Shown piece after piece: positions 54,229 through 64,000 of a stretch of DNA of 64,000 nt. Every line of letters begins with the position of its first letter. Position 1 is the stretch's first letter. Position numbers and translations under genes: made by a program. This DNA comes from an uncultured Schlesneria sp. (GTDB taxonomy: Bacteria; Planctomycetota; Planctomycetia; Planctomycetales; Planctomycetaceae): contig CAIVEI010000169.1 in the NCBI GenBank assembly GCA_903904835.1, positions 1-64,000 of the forward strand. The letters run 5' to 3'. The notes beneath the pieces are model-generated. The model did no database searches. It was not told the origin of the DNA and was given only the letters and a program-made list of their open reading frames with translations.

Positions 54229-56490
54229 TTAAAAAACTCCGAGAGCGGCCTGCCCGACGCAAATGCCGCCGTCGTTGGTCGGAACCTGCTCGTTAATCAA
54301 GATGCGAATCTCGGGATATTGCTTCAACTCATGCAGTAGCGAATCGAGCAATAATCGGTTCTGAAAGACACCTCCTGAAAATACGACCGTGTTCACGGTT
54401 CTTTTTCCAAGTAAGTGTAGGACTTGTTGCATCGTTGCTGTGACTACTGCAGCATGGAATGCAGAGGCGATTTCAGAGACCGGGCGGCCTGCGAGGCGAT
54501 CCGAAATGATGTGCTTCAACAGCGGGCGATAGTCGAGTTCAGGGAATGGGTACGGTGCTTGTGGCGGACATCGTTCCGCCTGGTGTTCCAGCCAGATGGC
54601 CGCCTGACCTTCGTATGTCGATTCATGCAGAAAACCAACAAGAGCAGCAACGGTGTCGAACAGCCGACCCATGGATGTCGAAACGAAACAGCGCAGGTTC
54701 TTTTCGACTAATTTCATGGCGTCGGTAAAACGCTTTGGAAAATGAAAAGGAGGGTTGGTCAAATTGGGAAGATCTGTCAGTTCGGCCAAAAATCCTGCTG
54801 CTGCTTGGACGGGGTACCGGGCAGCGGCATCGCCTCCTGGGATTCTGGCGGGTCGCAACGAATGACAGCGTTCGAAGCCGTCGCAAACGCTGCCGACAAA
54901 GAATTCACCGCCCCAGATGGTTCCGTCGGTCCCCAGTCCTGTTCCATCAAACGCAACACCGACGACTCGTTCGTTCAAGAGATTGTGTTCGGCCAGAACG
55001 CTGGCGATGTGTGCGTGATGATGTTGAACGGCGATGTGTCGTCGGGCGGGCAAACTGAGCGCAAACCTGGTTGAAGTGAATTGCGGGTGAAGATCATGAA
55101 TGATGGTGAGTTCGGAGGAGTTGATTTCGTACATGGCAAGCAGATCATGCACGGTATTCTGGAATGATTCGTCGGTGTCGCAGTCTCCAAGATCGCCAAT
55201 ATGCTGACTGACGAACACCTGGCCACGGACGACGAGCGCGATGGCATTTTTGAGATCGCTTCCTAAGGCGAGAATCGGATCGACAATCGGTAGTTCACTA
55301 ACAGCTCCGGGAGAATAACCCCGAGCACGACGGATCATGAATGGTTTTTCAGATCGAACGGCGACAACGGAGTCATCCACACGTCGGGCGATCGGGCGAT
55401 CGCCGATTAAAATCGCATCGGCGATTCCAGTCAGCCGACGGATTGCATCTTCGTCGCGGTAGGCAATCGGTTCGCTCGATCGATTGCCACTCGTCAGGAC
55501 TAAAGGACTGGGTGCCCCGTAGTCAAACAGCAGATGGTGAATCGGAGCATAAGGGAGCATCACTCCGAGCGTTGAATTATCGGGTGAAACACCTGGCAAC
55601 TTGACTTTCGCAGGTGCCAGCACGATTGGTCTGACGACACTTTGAAGCAACTGTTCGTGACATTGAGAAAGGAGGACGTAATTTCGGGCTTCTTGCAGGT
55701 TGCGAACCAGTAGAGCGAACGGGCGTTCCTTGCGGAATTTCCGTTCGCGTAAAGCAGCGATGGCGACGGGATTGTTTGCATTACAGGCCAGGTGATGTCC
55801 ACCCAACCCCTTCACCGCGACGATGCTTCCAGCGACGAGTAATTCCGCCGCTCGACGGATGGCCCGTTCGCTTCCATCGGTTGTGAGATGAGCCTCGAGC
55901 AATCGGTAGCCTGGCCCGCAGGAATCGCAGGCAGTGGGCTGAGCATGATGGCGGCGGTCGAGTGGATTGTCATAGTCTTGCTGGCAAGACGGACACAACT
56001 TCCAGTCAGCCATCGTCGTACCGGAGCGATCGTACGGAAGTCTATTGATGATCGAATAACGGGGTCCGCAATTGGTACAATTGATGTACGGATATTGGTT
56101 TCGTCGATCGAATGGGTTTCGCAGTTCCCGTAAACACTCGTCGCAGATGCAGAGGTCTGGCGAGATGCGAACCGACGGAGCCGCATCGCGGCGGCTGTCC
56201 AGAATTTGAAAATCAGAGAATCCCTCGGAAACAACGACTTGAACAATGATCTTTTTGACGTGTGCTGTGGCAGGTGCTTGTGCATCAACGGTCATCAAAA
56301 AGGCCTCGAAATCCGTTTTTTTTCCTTCCGCATGAATTTCTACTCCGTCGTCACCGTTAAGTACCCAGCCCTTAATTTGATGAATCTGGGCTATGCGAAA
56401 CACGAACGGACGAAAACCAACACCTTGAACGACACCTTGGATCGTGACTCGGCGAGCGATGGCAGTGTCGTGTCGGGAGGGATCAGTCAT
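54229..56490 (-). CDS. hypF: Carbamoyltransferase HypF
   Basis: 753 residues from the ATG at 56490 (an upstream TTG is also possible). Makes the thiocarboxamide that becomes the CN ligands of [NiFe]-hydrogenase. Order: acylphosphatase domain (GVVQGVGFRPFVFRIA), two zinc-finger pairs (CDECLREL with NCTNCGPRY, CPSCQQDY with ACDSCGPGY), a YrdC-like domain (VAVKGLGGHHLACNA, LVLTSGNRSSEP) and a Kae1-like carbamoyltransferase domain (HHAHIASVL, GVAFDGTGLGTDGTIWGGEF, VVFSGGVFQNRLL). All parts look intact. No hydrogenase or other hyp gene is in the window, so it either serves a distant locus or has another role. Confidence 0.95.
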   Translation of the reverse strand: MTDPSRHDTAIARRVTIQGVVQGVGFRPFVFRIAQIHQIKGWVLNGDDGVEIHAEGKKTDFEAFLMTVDAQAPATAHVKKIIVQVVVSEGFSDFQILDSRRDAAPSVRISPDLCICDECLRELRNPFDRRNQYPYINCTNCGPRYSIINRLPYDRSGTTMADWKLCPSCQQDYDNPLDRRHHAQPTACDSCGPGYRLLEAHLTTDGSERAIRRAAELLVAGSIVAVKGLGGHHLACNANNPVAIAALRERKFRKERPFALLVRNLQEARNYVLLSQCHEQLLQSVVRPIVLAPAKVKLPGVSPDNSTLGVMLPYAPIHHLLFDYGAPSPLVLTSGNRSSEPIAYRDEDAIRRLTGIADAILIGDRPIARRVDDSVVAVRSEKPFMIRRARGYSPGAVSELPIVDPILALGSDLKNAIALVVRGQVFVSQHIGDLGDCDTDESFQNTVHDLLAMYEINSSELTIIHDLHPQFTSTRFALSLPARRHIAVQHHHAHIASVLAEHNLLNERVVGVAFDGTGLGTDGTIWGGEFFVGSVCDGFERCHSLRPARIPGGDAAARYPVQAAAGFLAELTDLPNLTNPPFHFPKRFTDAMKLVEKNLRCFVSTSMGRLFDTVAALVGFLHESTYEGQAAIWLEHQAERCPPQAPYPFPELDYRPLLKHIISDRLAGRPVSEIASAFHAAVVTATMQQVLHLLGKRTVNTVVFSGGVFQNRLLLDSLLHELKQYPEIRILINEQVPTNDGGICVGQAALGVF

Positions 56491-56780
56491 TTGTTTTTTT
56501 GGTATCAATCGATCCGATATTCGGAATCATTGAAAAGTATTCTTACGGGAATTGGGGGTAAAGTGAACGATCGATTGACCGGCGTGACGGTGCGTCTTAC
56601 CCTATTTGTAACAAAATGAGGAAATCTCACGTGGGGATGAGAACTTCGAAATTCATTTCGAGTGTTCCGTGATATCAGAGGCTCTGGTGTTGCGTCTGTT
56701 ACGATTGAATGCCGTTCGTTGCCGAAGTGCATGGAACGGCGGGTTGGTATGGGAAAGGAATTGATCGGTTGATCGCAGTT

Positions 56781-58019
56781 ATGGAGCAGGCTCCCTCCCG
56801 GTTTGATGATTTGGGGCTCAGTCAGGATTCGTTGTTCTCGGTAAAGAGAGCAGGCTTTACTGACCCGAGTGCCATACAGGCCGCGTTTATTCCCGTCGCT
56901 CTCTCCGGTCGCGATTGTATCGGCCAGGCTCGCACCGGCACCGGCAAGACCGCCGCTTTTGTGCTGCCGATCCTTGATCGGATCGATCTCGACGACCCAC
57001 GAACTCAAGCACTCGTGCTGACCCCAACACGAGAACTCAGCCAGCAGGTGGCTGACGAGGTGGATCGACTCGCGTTCAAATGCGAAGTCACGACCGCATG
57101 TTGCGTCGGTGGACGACCGATTCATCAGCAGATTCGCAAGCTGGAACAAGGTGCTCAGATCGTGATCGGCACTCCCGGTCGAGTGATTGATCTGATGGCC
57201 AGGCAATTGCTGAAGATGGCCGATTTGAAAATCGTCGTCATGGACGAAGCTGACCGAATGCTGGATATTGGCTTCCGTCCGGATATCGAAAAGATCTTGC
57301 GGCAATGTCCGGAAGATCGCCAGACGTTACTGCTGTCAGCGACTCTGCCACCACCGGTCGAACGACTGGCTCGGCGGTACATGCGCGACCCTGAACGGAT
57401 TGACGTATCTGCCTCGAACGTCGCACATGCGTCAATCGACCAGTACTACATTACTGTGGATCATCATCGAAAGTTTGGCACGCTGGTCCGATTGCTGGTG
57501 CAAGAGCGACCGCAACAAGCGATCGTGTTTACTCGAACAAAGCGTGGTGCCGAAGAGGTGCATCGACGGTTTGTCGGTCGCCTGCCAAAGATGGCATTCA
57601 TTCATGGTGATCTGGCGCAAAGCGCCAGGGATCGCGTGATGCGGCAGTTCCGGGATGGCCAGATCCGGCTATTGATCGCTACAGATGTGATGGGCCGAGG
57701 AATCGACGTGAGCGGTATCTCGCACATCATCAATTACGACATCCCTCAAGATTGCGACGACTACGTGCATCGAGTCGGCCGCACAGGACGGTTGTCGTCG
57801 ACTGAAGGGCAGGGGGCAGCGATTACATTTGTTGCCCCGGATGAAGGCCAGCAACTGACGAATATCGAAATCCGCATTAACAAGATCCTGGAGGCATATC
57901 CGCTGACAGGGATTGATCCGGTGGAAACTCGACGCAAGGTGAAGCACATCGACGAGATGCCGCCGCCGATCTCACGCACGCACGAAGTTGACGACGACGA
58001 CTTCTGGTCCGTCGCTTGA
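56781..58019 (+). CDS. DEAD-box RNA helicase
   Basis: 412 residues from the ATG at 56781; an ATG at 56709 is possible but adds 24 residues of doubtful sense. Motifs in order: Q motif FDDLGLS with F upstream of GFTDPSAIQ, I ARTGTGKT, Ia PTRELSQQ, Ib TPGR, II DEAD, III SAT, IV IVFTRTK, V ATDVMGRGIDVSGIS and VI HRVGRTGR. It is a minimal core helicase of the RhlE/CshA kind with a short acidic tail. It would unwind short RNA duplexes in ribosome assembly or mRNA decay. Confidence 0.95.
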   Translation: MEQAPSRFDDLGLSQDSLFSVKRAGFTDPSAIQAAFIPVALSGRDCIGQARTGTGKTAAFVLPILDRIDLDDPRTQALVLTPTRELSQQVADEVDRLAFKCEVTTACCVGGRPIHQQIRKLEQGAQIVIGTPGRVIDLMARQLLKMADLKIVVMDEADRMLDIGFRPDIEKILRQCPEDRQTLLLSATLPPPVERLARRYMRDPERIDVSASNVAHASIDQYYITVDHHRKFGTLVRLLVQERPQQAIVFTRTKRGAEEVHRRFVGRLPKMAFIHGDLAQSARDRVMRQFRDGQIRLLIATDVMGRGIDVSGISHIINYDIPQDCDDYVHRVGRTGRLSSTEGQGAAITFVAPDEGQQLTNIEIRINKILEAYPLTGIDPVETRRKVKHIDEMPPPISRTHEVDDDDFWSVA

Positions 58020-58164
58020 TCTGCACAATTGGATGATGTCGAGATTTTGCCAGCAACCAGCAAGGGCTTAAACGACACCCGGTTGAAGGGATGCGTTCCC
58101 ATTACAGGAACGCATACGACTGCTGTCCGCGAATTGCTTCGCCACGCTGTAGCGCATGACTTGT

Positions 58165-59007
58165 TTAGTCCTCTGATGGACGGGCTCTGTTCATCCAATG
58201 TCCTGACGAATCAGTTCCGCTGACCCAGACACCCTTCTGGTTCCAGCCGAGATGTGCATGCACATCCGCAGGCGCGTAACGCAAGGTCAGGCCGCATCGA
58301 CGGCGGTTGGAATCGTTCGCTTCGGAACCGTGTAGCAGGAGATCTGAGTGAAATGAGACTTCGCCAGCTTTCAGGCAATCATCCACGAAGTGTCCGTACT
58401 GTTCGACGTTATCGATGGTTTGATTGAGGACATTGTGTTCGGCAGGATCGCTGGGCCGGAACGTCATTGCACCATGGTGATGTGAGCCAGCGACGAATCG
58501 CATACAGGCATTTTCAACATCGGCATCGTCTACGGCGAGCCACACGGTGACCGCTTTTGACGGCGTCAGAGGCCAGTAGCTTGAGTCCTGATGCCAGGCG
58601 ACTTTTTTCCCGTCGTGAGGCATTTTGCAGAAGAAATGAGATCCCCATCCGATGATGTTTTCGCCCAGCAAATCTCGCAGACAGGCAACGATTTTAGCGT
58701 TTGTGACAATGTCCCAGACGCGACCATACTTCAAATGGGCCGAGCTGATCGAATAGCTGTCGCCTCCTGCCGCCACGACTTTCGCGAGCAAATTATCAAA
58801 GTAACTTCGGATACTTTTGATCTCGTCATCGGAATAGATCCGAATTCCCGCGATGTAACCATCACGATTAAACTGTTCAATCTGTGCGCTGGTGAGTACG
58901 CGCGGTGACGTGTTCTTTACCGGATGGAAGCTCAAGTCACGAGGAATATCGGCAAGGTCGGTTTGGTCTAAAACGGCTTTGAATTCGGTTGGTGCATTAG
59001 TTGACAT
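58165..59007 (-). CDS. Phytanoyl-CoA dioxygenase (PhyH) family protein
   Basis: 280 residues. The ATG at 59007 has TAGGAA eight bases upstream; the longer open frame to 59220 is not supported. Fe(II)/2-oxoglutarate oxygenase: iron ligands in WHQDSSYWPL (H-x-D) and the distal histidine in LLLHGSEAND, followed by the arginine of RCGLTLRYAP that binds 2-oxoglutarate. The N-terminus has the usual FNRDGYIAGIRIYSDDEI. Substrate unknown; the family hydroxylates small molecules. Confidence 0.92.
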   Translation of the reverse strand: MSTNAPTEFKAVLDQTDLADIPRDLSFHPVKNTSPRVLTSAQIEQFNRDGYIAGIRIYSDDEIKSIRSYFDNLLAKVVAAGGDSYSISSAHLKYGRVWDIVTNAKIVACLRDLLGENIIGWGSHFFCKMPHDGKKVAWHQDSSYWPLTPSKAVTVWLAVDDADVENACMRFVAGSHHHGAMTFRPSDPAEHNVLNQTIDNVEQYGHFVDDCLKAGEVSFHSDLLLHGSEANDSNRRRCGLTLRYAPADVHAHLGWNQKGVWVSGTDSSGHWMNRARPSED

Positions 59008-59216
59008 ATTGGCGATTCCTACGGGTGTAAAATGACTTGTGCAAAAATCAGAGTATATTCTGCAAGTCCTGCAACCAGAAGTGCGGTTTGTTTCGATCTC
59101 GTTTGATTTCAGGCGAGCGCATTCTTCACTGAGACGGCTTTGTGTTTTCTGCGACGCGAGTGGCGAAGGAGTCGTCACTATGGCAGAAAACTGGATGCAC
59201 ATTTTCTCGTTCGTGC

Positions 59217-60281
59217 TCAATGCGACTTTGAAGCCAGTTGAGCAACTGCATAGGCACAGGCCGCCTCGGCGATTTCAGGCGAGAATTGATCCGCCAACGA
59301 TATCACGGTTGCGTCCTTCGTTTTTCGATTCTCATGGATTAATTGACGAGCGAGAAATGATCCAGAACCAGACACGATGATCGTTGAGCAGTCAGAAGAA
59401 AGTCGATTAAGCACTCGTTCAAGCGAACCTGCAAGTCGCTGTCGCTGGACGTCGGCAAGGAACATGGCGATTTGAACGGCTTGTTCGAAAGAGATCTCAT
59501 CACGATCGCAGCACAGCATCCTCGCGATGCGATCGTGGGCGGCCTGCTTCGTAGCGGGCTTTCCATTCGCGGTATCGCGGTCTTGAGCATCCTCTGCAAT
59601 GTCATCTAGCAGCAGATTAACATCCAGAGTCGTGGCAAAGACCTCTGCGGCAAGTGAACAATATCCATTTTCCACGGGAACGCTATGGGCCACGGCACAA
59701 AGCGGAGTTCGTCTAACACCAGAATAGGACAATTCTCCACTTTGCAGACGACTCGCATCCGTTAACCCAAGGGGAACTGGTTTGCCATCCTCGAACGGAA
59801 TGATATCTGTGGTCGTCGTGCCGATATCAATGAGTACTCCACAGCCTTTTGGAGCGAACTTCATTGACCACGTAGCAAGCGCATGCCAATTTGCCGCAGC
59901 GACGTGCATAGGTGACTCAAGCGCTTCGTCGGGACTTAAAAATCGACCGTCAGTTGTCCAAGTCATCAAATTGGATCGTTGGGGCTGTTCCAATGAGTTA
60001 AGAGCCACTGCTCCGCTGGATAAAGAAGCATTAAAGCTGTTCTCGACTGCATTAACGATGAAACGGACCCCTTCGGACTTCGTTGAAAAGCAATCGGCCA
60101 GCTCTGCAGTCATCGTCAACGCAAGTCGATCAGTTTGGGGGAACTTATTAAGAATTGAAGTGATCTGGTTCTCAAGCTGTTCTGGCTGACGCCAGATTGC
60201 AAACGGGCGACTGACGGCGCGACCAGCTTCGTTTGCGGCTTTAATATTTGCTCCACCGATATCAAGGCCGAGAATCGTCAT
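59217..60281 (-). CDS. H4MPT-linked C1-transfer pathway protein (hydantoinase/oxoprolinase-like)
   Basis: 354 residues from the ATG at 60281 (the product starts TILGLDIGGANIKAA). An ASKHA-type ATP-binding fold: GLDIGGANIKAA at the N-terminus, MTAELADCF, GVLIDIGTTTTDIIPFEDG in the middle, and SGSGSFLARQLI near the C-terminus. This matches the protein of unsettled role found in tetrahydromethanopterin-linked formaldehyde oxidation gene sets (TIGR03123 type, related to MfnF). Planctomycetes are known to carry this archaeal-like C1 pathway. No other C1 gene is adjacent. Confidence 0.85.
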   Translation of the reverse strand: MTILGLDIGGANIKAANEAGRAVSRPFAIWRQPEQLENQITSILNKFPQTDRLALTMTAELADCFSTKSEGVRFIVNAVENSFNASLSSGAVALNSLEQPQRSNLMTWTTDGRFLSPDEALESPMHVAAANWHALATWSMKFAPKGCGVLIDIGTTTTDIIPFEDGKPVPLGLTDASRLQSGELSYSGVRRTPLCAVAHSVPVENGYCSLAAEVFATTLDVNLLLDDIAEDAQDRDTANGKPATKQAAHDRIARMLCCDRDEISFEQAVQIAMFLADVQRQRLAGSLERVLNRLSSDCSTIIVSGSGSFLARQLIHENRKTKDATVISLADQFSPEIAEAACAYAVAQLASKSH

Positions 60282-60530
60282 CTGTTCGATCGCCTCAGTT
60301 TCAGGGTTCGAAGAAAAACGTCGAACCACCGCCGCATGGTGGAATCATGCGACTGGAATCAGGTTGGACTGGTCGTAATTCAATGTGGTTGACTACGAAT
60401 AACACAGTTCAAGCGATTCCCGCAACCCATTGGTATTGATCACCGTGATCCGACTTCGTCTTGTGATCGTTGATACATCTCCCATACGATGTTTGATACT
60501 TGTGAGTTCCTTTTATTGCAGGAAGCAGCC

Positions 60531-61778
60531 ATGCAGTGTCTGATCGTAAAGCCATACCGCTTTTGCAAAAGCAGGGATCGGCAGCCGGATCGTGAATCTT
60601 CATGCAAAGGCGATTTGAATACGTTAAAGGTCGTTTCTGTCGTCCCTTCTGCATTGAAGTTCAGCATTGTGCTTGGGTCGTTGCTGGTCAGCAATCTCGC
60701 CGTGGGACAGGTTCCGACAAGGCCAGTGCGACCGGGTGATTCTTCTCAGATGAAAGAGAAGACTGCATCAACTAAGAAAACGACGACGATCAATACGGTG
60801 ATCGAGTTTGAATTGTTGCAGGCCGAAGGCGGTGGGGGAATGTACGGACAGCAATGGTTAAAAGTCCTGGAGCCTCTGGACGTTTCACTTCGAGTTCGCA
60901 AGCCCATATTGGGTGACAAGCCAGAAATGAAGGAACGAGAAGCAGGCAAAACTCGATACGTGACAGCAATTGGTACGTTGGATCGCTCTGGAAATCTCGT
61001 GTTCCCTGATCGATCCTTCGCCCTCAGTGATGCGACGAAACTCAAAGAGTGGGTCAACGAATTACGGACTTTCGGGATCAAGGGAACGCCAGTCGGAAAA
61101 TCGTTATGGGGATTAAGTGAAGATCAATTCGCCACCCTGTTCGATGGCTTACTCAAAAAAGTGGACTTTGAAACGGAAAATCTGCCGTTGAAGCAGGTCG
61201 TGACGAAGCTACCTCTTCCGACAGAGTTTCCAGTACGTTGGAATTCCGACGCGGTTGAGCAACTCGCTAAGCTCGGGGATAAGGCTCGTGTCAGACAGAA
61301 GCTGAAAGGATTCAGTGCGGCGATAGCGCTTGCGTTATCATTGAGCGACAACGGTTTCGGTTTTCGGCCAAACAGAACTCCTTCGGGAGTCATCGAGCTT
61401 TTAATCGAGCCACGAAATACGAAGCTCGACCAATGGCCAATTGGTTGGCCTGTACAGAGAGCCACTTTTAAAGCAGCACCGAAGCTGTACGCCATGGTTC
61501 CGATCGAACTATCGGATGTCGAACTGTCGGATGTTCTGACGGCCATATCGGAACTGGCAGAAACCCCGATCCTGATCGACTATGCGGAATTGGAAGCGAA
61601 GAAAATCGATCTGGAAAAAATCAAAGTTTCATTCCCTCTTAAAATGACCACATGGAGCCTTGCGCTTCGCCAGCTTGTTGTTCCCAAGCGATTGACTCGT
61701 GAGCTTTGGCAGGACGAAGCAGGGCGAGTATTTGTCTGGATTACAACAACGCGAGCCGGTCGCGCGAAGGATGAATGA
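60531..61778 (+). CDS. Secreted or membrane-anchored protein of unknown function, upstream of DUF692
   Basis: 415 residues from the ATG at 60531 (AGGAAG upstream). A signal or anchor lies unusually far in, at about residues 25-50 ([18 protein letters not shown]). Near the C-terminus [26 protein letters not shown] followed by [20 protein letters not shown] resembles the short N-terminal domain of secretins and TonB receptors. The centre is helical and has no recognised domain. Its stop overlaps the DUF692 start (ATGA), so the two are co-translated. Confidence 0.7.
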   Translation: MQCLIVKPYRFCKSRDRQPDRESSCKGDLNTLKVVSVVPSALKFSIVLGSLLVSNLAVGQVPTRPVRPGDSSQMKEKTASTKKTTTINTVIEFELLQAEGGGGMYGQQWLKVLEPLDVSLRVRKPILGDKPEMKEREAGKTRYVTAIGTLDRSGNLVFPDRSFALSDATKLKEWVNELRTFGIKGTPVGKSLWGLSEDQFATLFDGLLKKVDFETENLPLKQVVTKLPLPTEFPVRWNSDAVEQLAKLGDKARVRQKLKGFSAAIALALSLSDNGFGFRPNRTPSGVIELLIEPRNTKLDQWPIGWPVQRATFKAAPKLYAMVPIELSDVELSDVLTAISELAETPILIDYAELEAKKIDLEKIKVSFPLKMTTWSLALRQLVVPKRLTRELWQDEAGRVFVWITTTRAGRAKDE

Positions 61779-62704
61779 TGCGCAGTCGACTTGGGTATGA
61801 GAATCTCGGTCTTGGCGTTGGCCTAAGGTCCGTTCACTTCGATCATGTTCTAAAACAGAACCCATCCGTCGATTGGTTTGAAGTGATTTCCGAAAATTAC
61901 ATGGACTCACAAGGGCGTCCAAGATACGTACTTGAACAGATTGCCGAGCGATACCCGATTGTCATGCACGGAGTGTCGCTGTCTATTGGCAGCACTGAAC
62001 CGTTAGACTTTGATTACTTGAGAAAGCTGAAACGACTGGCAAGTGCCGTTGATGCCCGGTGGATTTCCGACCATCTCTGTTGGACCGGGATTGCAGGGAT
62101 TAATACACATGATCTTTTACCACTCCCCTACAATGAGGAATCGCTGCGTCACGTCATAGACCGAGTTTCAATCGTCCAAGATGTTCTCGAGCGGCCGCTT
62201 GTCCTGGAAAATCCAAGCAGTTATGTGACGTTTGTTGCGTCGACGATGAGTGAAGCCGAATTTATCGCCCGTTTGGCGGATGAAGCTGACTGCGGATTAC
62301 TTCTTGACGTCAATAACGTTTTTGTTTCCGCTAGAAACCATGATTTCGATCCGGTTGAATATTTGCGATCGGTGCCGCATGAACGGGTCGTACAGATGCA
62401 TCTTGCGGGACACACCAATTGCGGCACGCATTTGATCGATACGCACGACGGACCCGTGATCGATCCGGTCTGGGAACTGTTTCGGCTTGCTCATCTGTCA
62501 ACAGGCGGGGTTTCAACACTTCTCGAATGGGACGCAAACATCCCTGACTTCCCAATCGTTCACCAGGAGGTGCTGAAAGCCAAACGAGTTGTCACAGACA
62601 TCCTGACCGGCTCGGTTGAATCTTCAGGTTTTACAGTGGCCTCAAAACAACGACAGAGCATCGTACCCCACCCTTCAGTTATGACAGCAGCAGCGGTCGA
62701 GTAA
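61775..62704 (+). CDS. DUF692 (MbnB/BufB/TglH-like) enzyme
   Basis: 309 residues, TIM-barrel, multinuclear-iron family. Motifs: [73 protein letters not shown] and MHLAGHTNC. The metal-binding histidines and glutamates of the family (H in MHGVSL, E in LEN, D-N in DVNN, H in HLAGH) are all present. Characterised relatives modify cysteines in peptides, for example to oxazolone-thioamide in methanobactin. The start overlaps the preceding stop. The usual DUF2063 partner lies at 46192-47097, not next door; no precursor peptide was recognised. Confidence 0.93.
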   Translation: MMRSRLGYENLGLGVGLRSVHFDHVLKQNPSVDWFEVISENYMDSQGRPRYVLEQIAERYPIVMHGVSLSIGSTEPLDFDYLRKLKRLASAVDARWISDHLCWTGIAGINTHDLLPLPYNEESLRHVIDRVSIVQDVLERPLVLENPSSYVTFVASTMSEAEFIARLADEADCGLLLDVNNVFVSARNHDFDPVEYLRSVPHERVVQMHLAGHTNCGTHLIDTHDGPVIDPVWELFRLAHLSTGGVSTLLEWDANIPDFPIVHQEVLKAKRVVTDILTGSVESSGFTVASKQRQSIVPHPSVMTAAAVE

Positions 62705-62739
62705 CATTGTGGCTGTTTTTAGCGTTTAAAATGAAGCAA

Positions 62740-62762
62740 AGCCCGACTGAATCAGTCGGGCT
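62740..62762. terminator. Stem-loop between convergent DUF692 and ahcY genes
   Basis: AGCCCGACT (62740-62748) and AGTCGGGCT (62754-62762), five-base loop. A weak T-rich tail (TCGTTATC) follows. Likely ends transcription from the plus side. Confidence 0.7.
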
Positions 62763-62889
62763 TCGTTATCAAGAATCTCGCGTTTGAGTCAATTGACCCT
62801 AACCTGCTGGAACCATTAATTGTTCATTTCGAGATCCCTGAGTCACGAGGCTAACCTTATAAATTTAGGTCAGCCTCATACACTCGTGC

Positions 62890-64000
62890 TTAGTAGCGGT
62901 AGTGGTCTGGCTTGAACGGACCACTGATCGGCAACCCCAGATATTGGGCCTGCTTTTCCGTGAGCTTTGACAGCTTGACACCAATCTTTTCAAGGTGGAG
63001 TCGAGCAACTTCTTCATCCAGCTCTTTCGGAAGACGGTGAACACCGACTGCGTACTGGCTGGCATTATCCCAAAGTGCTAGCTGAGCGAGAACCTGGTTC
63101 GTGAAGCTGTTGGACATCACAAACGAGGGATGGCCAGTTGCACAACCGAGGTTGACGAGACGTCCTTGAGCCAACAGGATCACGCTTCGACCGGTATCTT
63201 TGAACGTATATCGATCAACAGCACCGACTTCACTTGGCTTGACGTTCACCTTGGTAGCTTTGCCGTTCTTCACTTGTGCTTCGAGCCACGCGACATCGAT
63301 TTCGAGGTCAAAGTGTCCGATGTTACAGATGATCGCGTCGTTCGGCATCTTGACGATGTGCTCTCCGAGAACAATGTCACAGCAGCCGGTCGTTGTTACG
63401 AAGATATTGCCTTGGGCTGCGGCATCTTCCATCGTCGTGACTTCAAAACCTTCCATCGCGGCTTGAAGAGCACAAATCGGATCGATTTCAGTGACGATGA
63501 CTCGAGCACCGTAACGCTGCATGGAAATTGCGCAACCTTTACCGACGTCGCCGTAACCAGCAACGACACAGACCTTACCTGCGAGCATAACGTCTGTGGC
63601 TCGCTTAATACCGTCGGCCAAAGACTCGCGACATCCATAGAGATTGTCGAATTTGCTCTTCGTTACGGAGTCATTGACGTTGATCGCAGGGACCTTGAGT
63701 TCGCCTCGCTCATGCATTTGAACCAGACGATGTACACCCGTTGTCGTTTCTTCGCTTAGTCCCTTGATCTCCTTGAGCAACTCAGGAAATTTCTGATGCA
63801 CCATCGACGTCAAATCGCCCCCGTCGTCGAGGATCATATTCAGCGGTTTACCGTCGGCGAAGAAGAGTGTCTGCTCGATACACCAATCGAATTCTTCGTT
63901 GGTCATTCCCTTCCACGCATAGACTGGAATGCCAGCCGCAGCAATGGCCGCAGCGGCGTGGTCTTGGGTAGAGAAAATATTGCAGCTGCTCCAAGTGACT
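62890..64000 (-). CDS. ahcY: Adenosylhomocysteinase (S-adenosyl-L-homocysteine hydrolase), partial
   Basis: Runs off the right edge; about 370 C-terminal residues are visible, including [17 protein letters not shown] and [17 protein letters not shown] before 63906, so the true start lies beyond the window. Hydrolyses S-adenosylhomocysteine to homocysteine and adenosine with bound NAD. NAD fold: [17 protein letters not shown]; substrate lysine and aspartate in [29 protein letters not shown] near the end; C-terminal KPDHYRY with the lysine and tyrosine that contact NAD of the neighbouring subunit. Convergent with DUF692. With metK at 16 kb it completes two steps of the SAM cycle. Confidence 0.97.
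   Translation of the reverse strand, partial: VTWSSCNIFSTQDHAAAAIAAAGIPVYAWKGMTNEEFDWCIEQTLFFADGKPLNMILDDGGDLTSMVHQKFPELLKEIKGLSEETTTGVHRLVQMHERGELKVPAINVNDSVTKSKFDNLYGCRESLADGIKRATDVMLAGKVCVVAGYGDVGKGCAISMQRYGARVIVTEIDPICALQAAMEGFEVTTMEDAAAQGNIFVTTTGCCDIVLGEHIVKMPNDAIICNIGHFDLEIDVAWLEAQVKNGKATKVNVKPSEVGAVDRYTFKDTGRSVILLAQGRLVNLGCATGHPSFVMSNSFTNQVLAQLALWDNASQYAVGVHRLPKELDEEVARLHLEKIGVKLSKLTEKQAQYLGLPISGPFKPDHYRY

Overview
The window looks like a chromosomal segment of a planctomycete (Planctomycetota, most like the Planctomycetaceae/Schlesneria group; this is inferred from gene content, not from a database match). The markers are a DUF1559 prepilin-type protein, a BBP7-type outer-membrane barrel, a large secreted protein with a C-x4-C-H motif and DUF1549/DUF1553 domains, a H4MPT-linked C1-pathway protein, a DUF692 protein with a distant DUF2063 partner, and many GC-rich palindromic repeats between genes. 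No rRNA, tRNA, CRISPR array or complete insertion sequence was recognised.

Layout. 1-2.2 kb: two minus-strand genes with overlapping stop and start codons, a fatty-acid desaturase and a partial lipase-like hydrolase / membrane / P-loop NTPase fusion. 2.4-3.8 kb: a repeat-filled gap. 3.8-9.9 kb: an efflux-type adaptor with an unusual long N-terminal region, a TlpA-like thioredoxin and aconitase. 9.9-16 kb: a chimeric short gene, then a signalling run made of a hybrid histidine kinase with HPt, a receiver/anti-sigma-kinase fusion and a STAS-DinB fusion. 16-20 kb: metK, a conserved unknown and a degenerate M14 peptidase-like protein. 20.6-25.5 kb: a 1614-residue TIR-STAND NTPase with a membrane segment and helical repeats. 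25.5-32 kb: a FadL-type porin divergent from a lipoxygenase, then a BBP7 barrel and a glycine-rich TPR protein. 32-34 kb: small proteins, including an HPr-like protein that lacks the phosphorylated histidine. 34-42.7 kb: a plus-strand run with a DUF1559 protein, a lipoprotein, an EF-hand/deiodinase-like redoxin and three multi-domain AhpD/CMD-like proteins. 42.8-45.5 kb: a minus-strand lipoprotein / terpene-cyclase-fold / NPCBM run. 46-52.6 kb: DUF2063, the DUF1549/DUF1553 protein, an aldo-keto reductase and a DUF433 + DUF5615 toxin-antitoxin-like pair whose toxin gene is broken. 52.6-54.2 kb: 1.6 kb of palindromes and repeats without a gene. 54.2-64 kb: lone hypF, a DEAD-box helicase, a PhyH dioxygenase, the H4MPT-linked protein, a secreted unknown coupled to DUF692, and ahcY running off the right edge.

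How genes may work together. metK and ahcY bracket the S-adenosylmethionine cycle. The FadL porin, lipoxygenase and desaturase suggest handling of unsaturated fatty acids. The three-gene kinase/anti-sigma/STAS run looks like a partner-switching pathway fed by a phosphorelay. The most promising undescribed system is the 35.3-42.7 kb cluster: eight AhpD-like domains in three proteins, with active and degenerate copies in a fixed pattern, plus a deiodinase-like redoxin with calcium-binding EF hands. Next in interest are the TIR-STAND protein and the hydrolase-NTPase fusion, both built like immune or signalling receptors.
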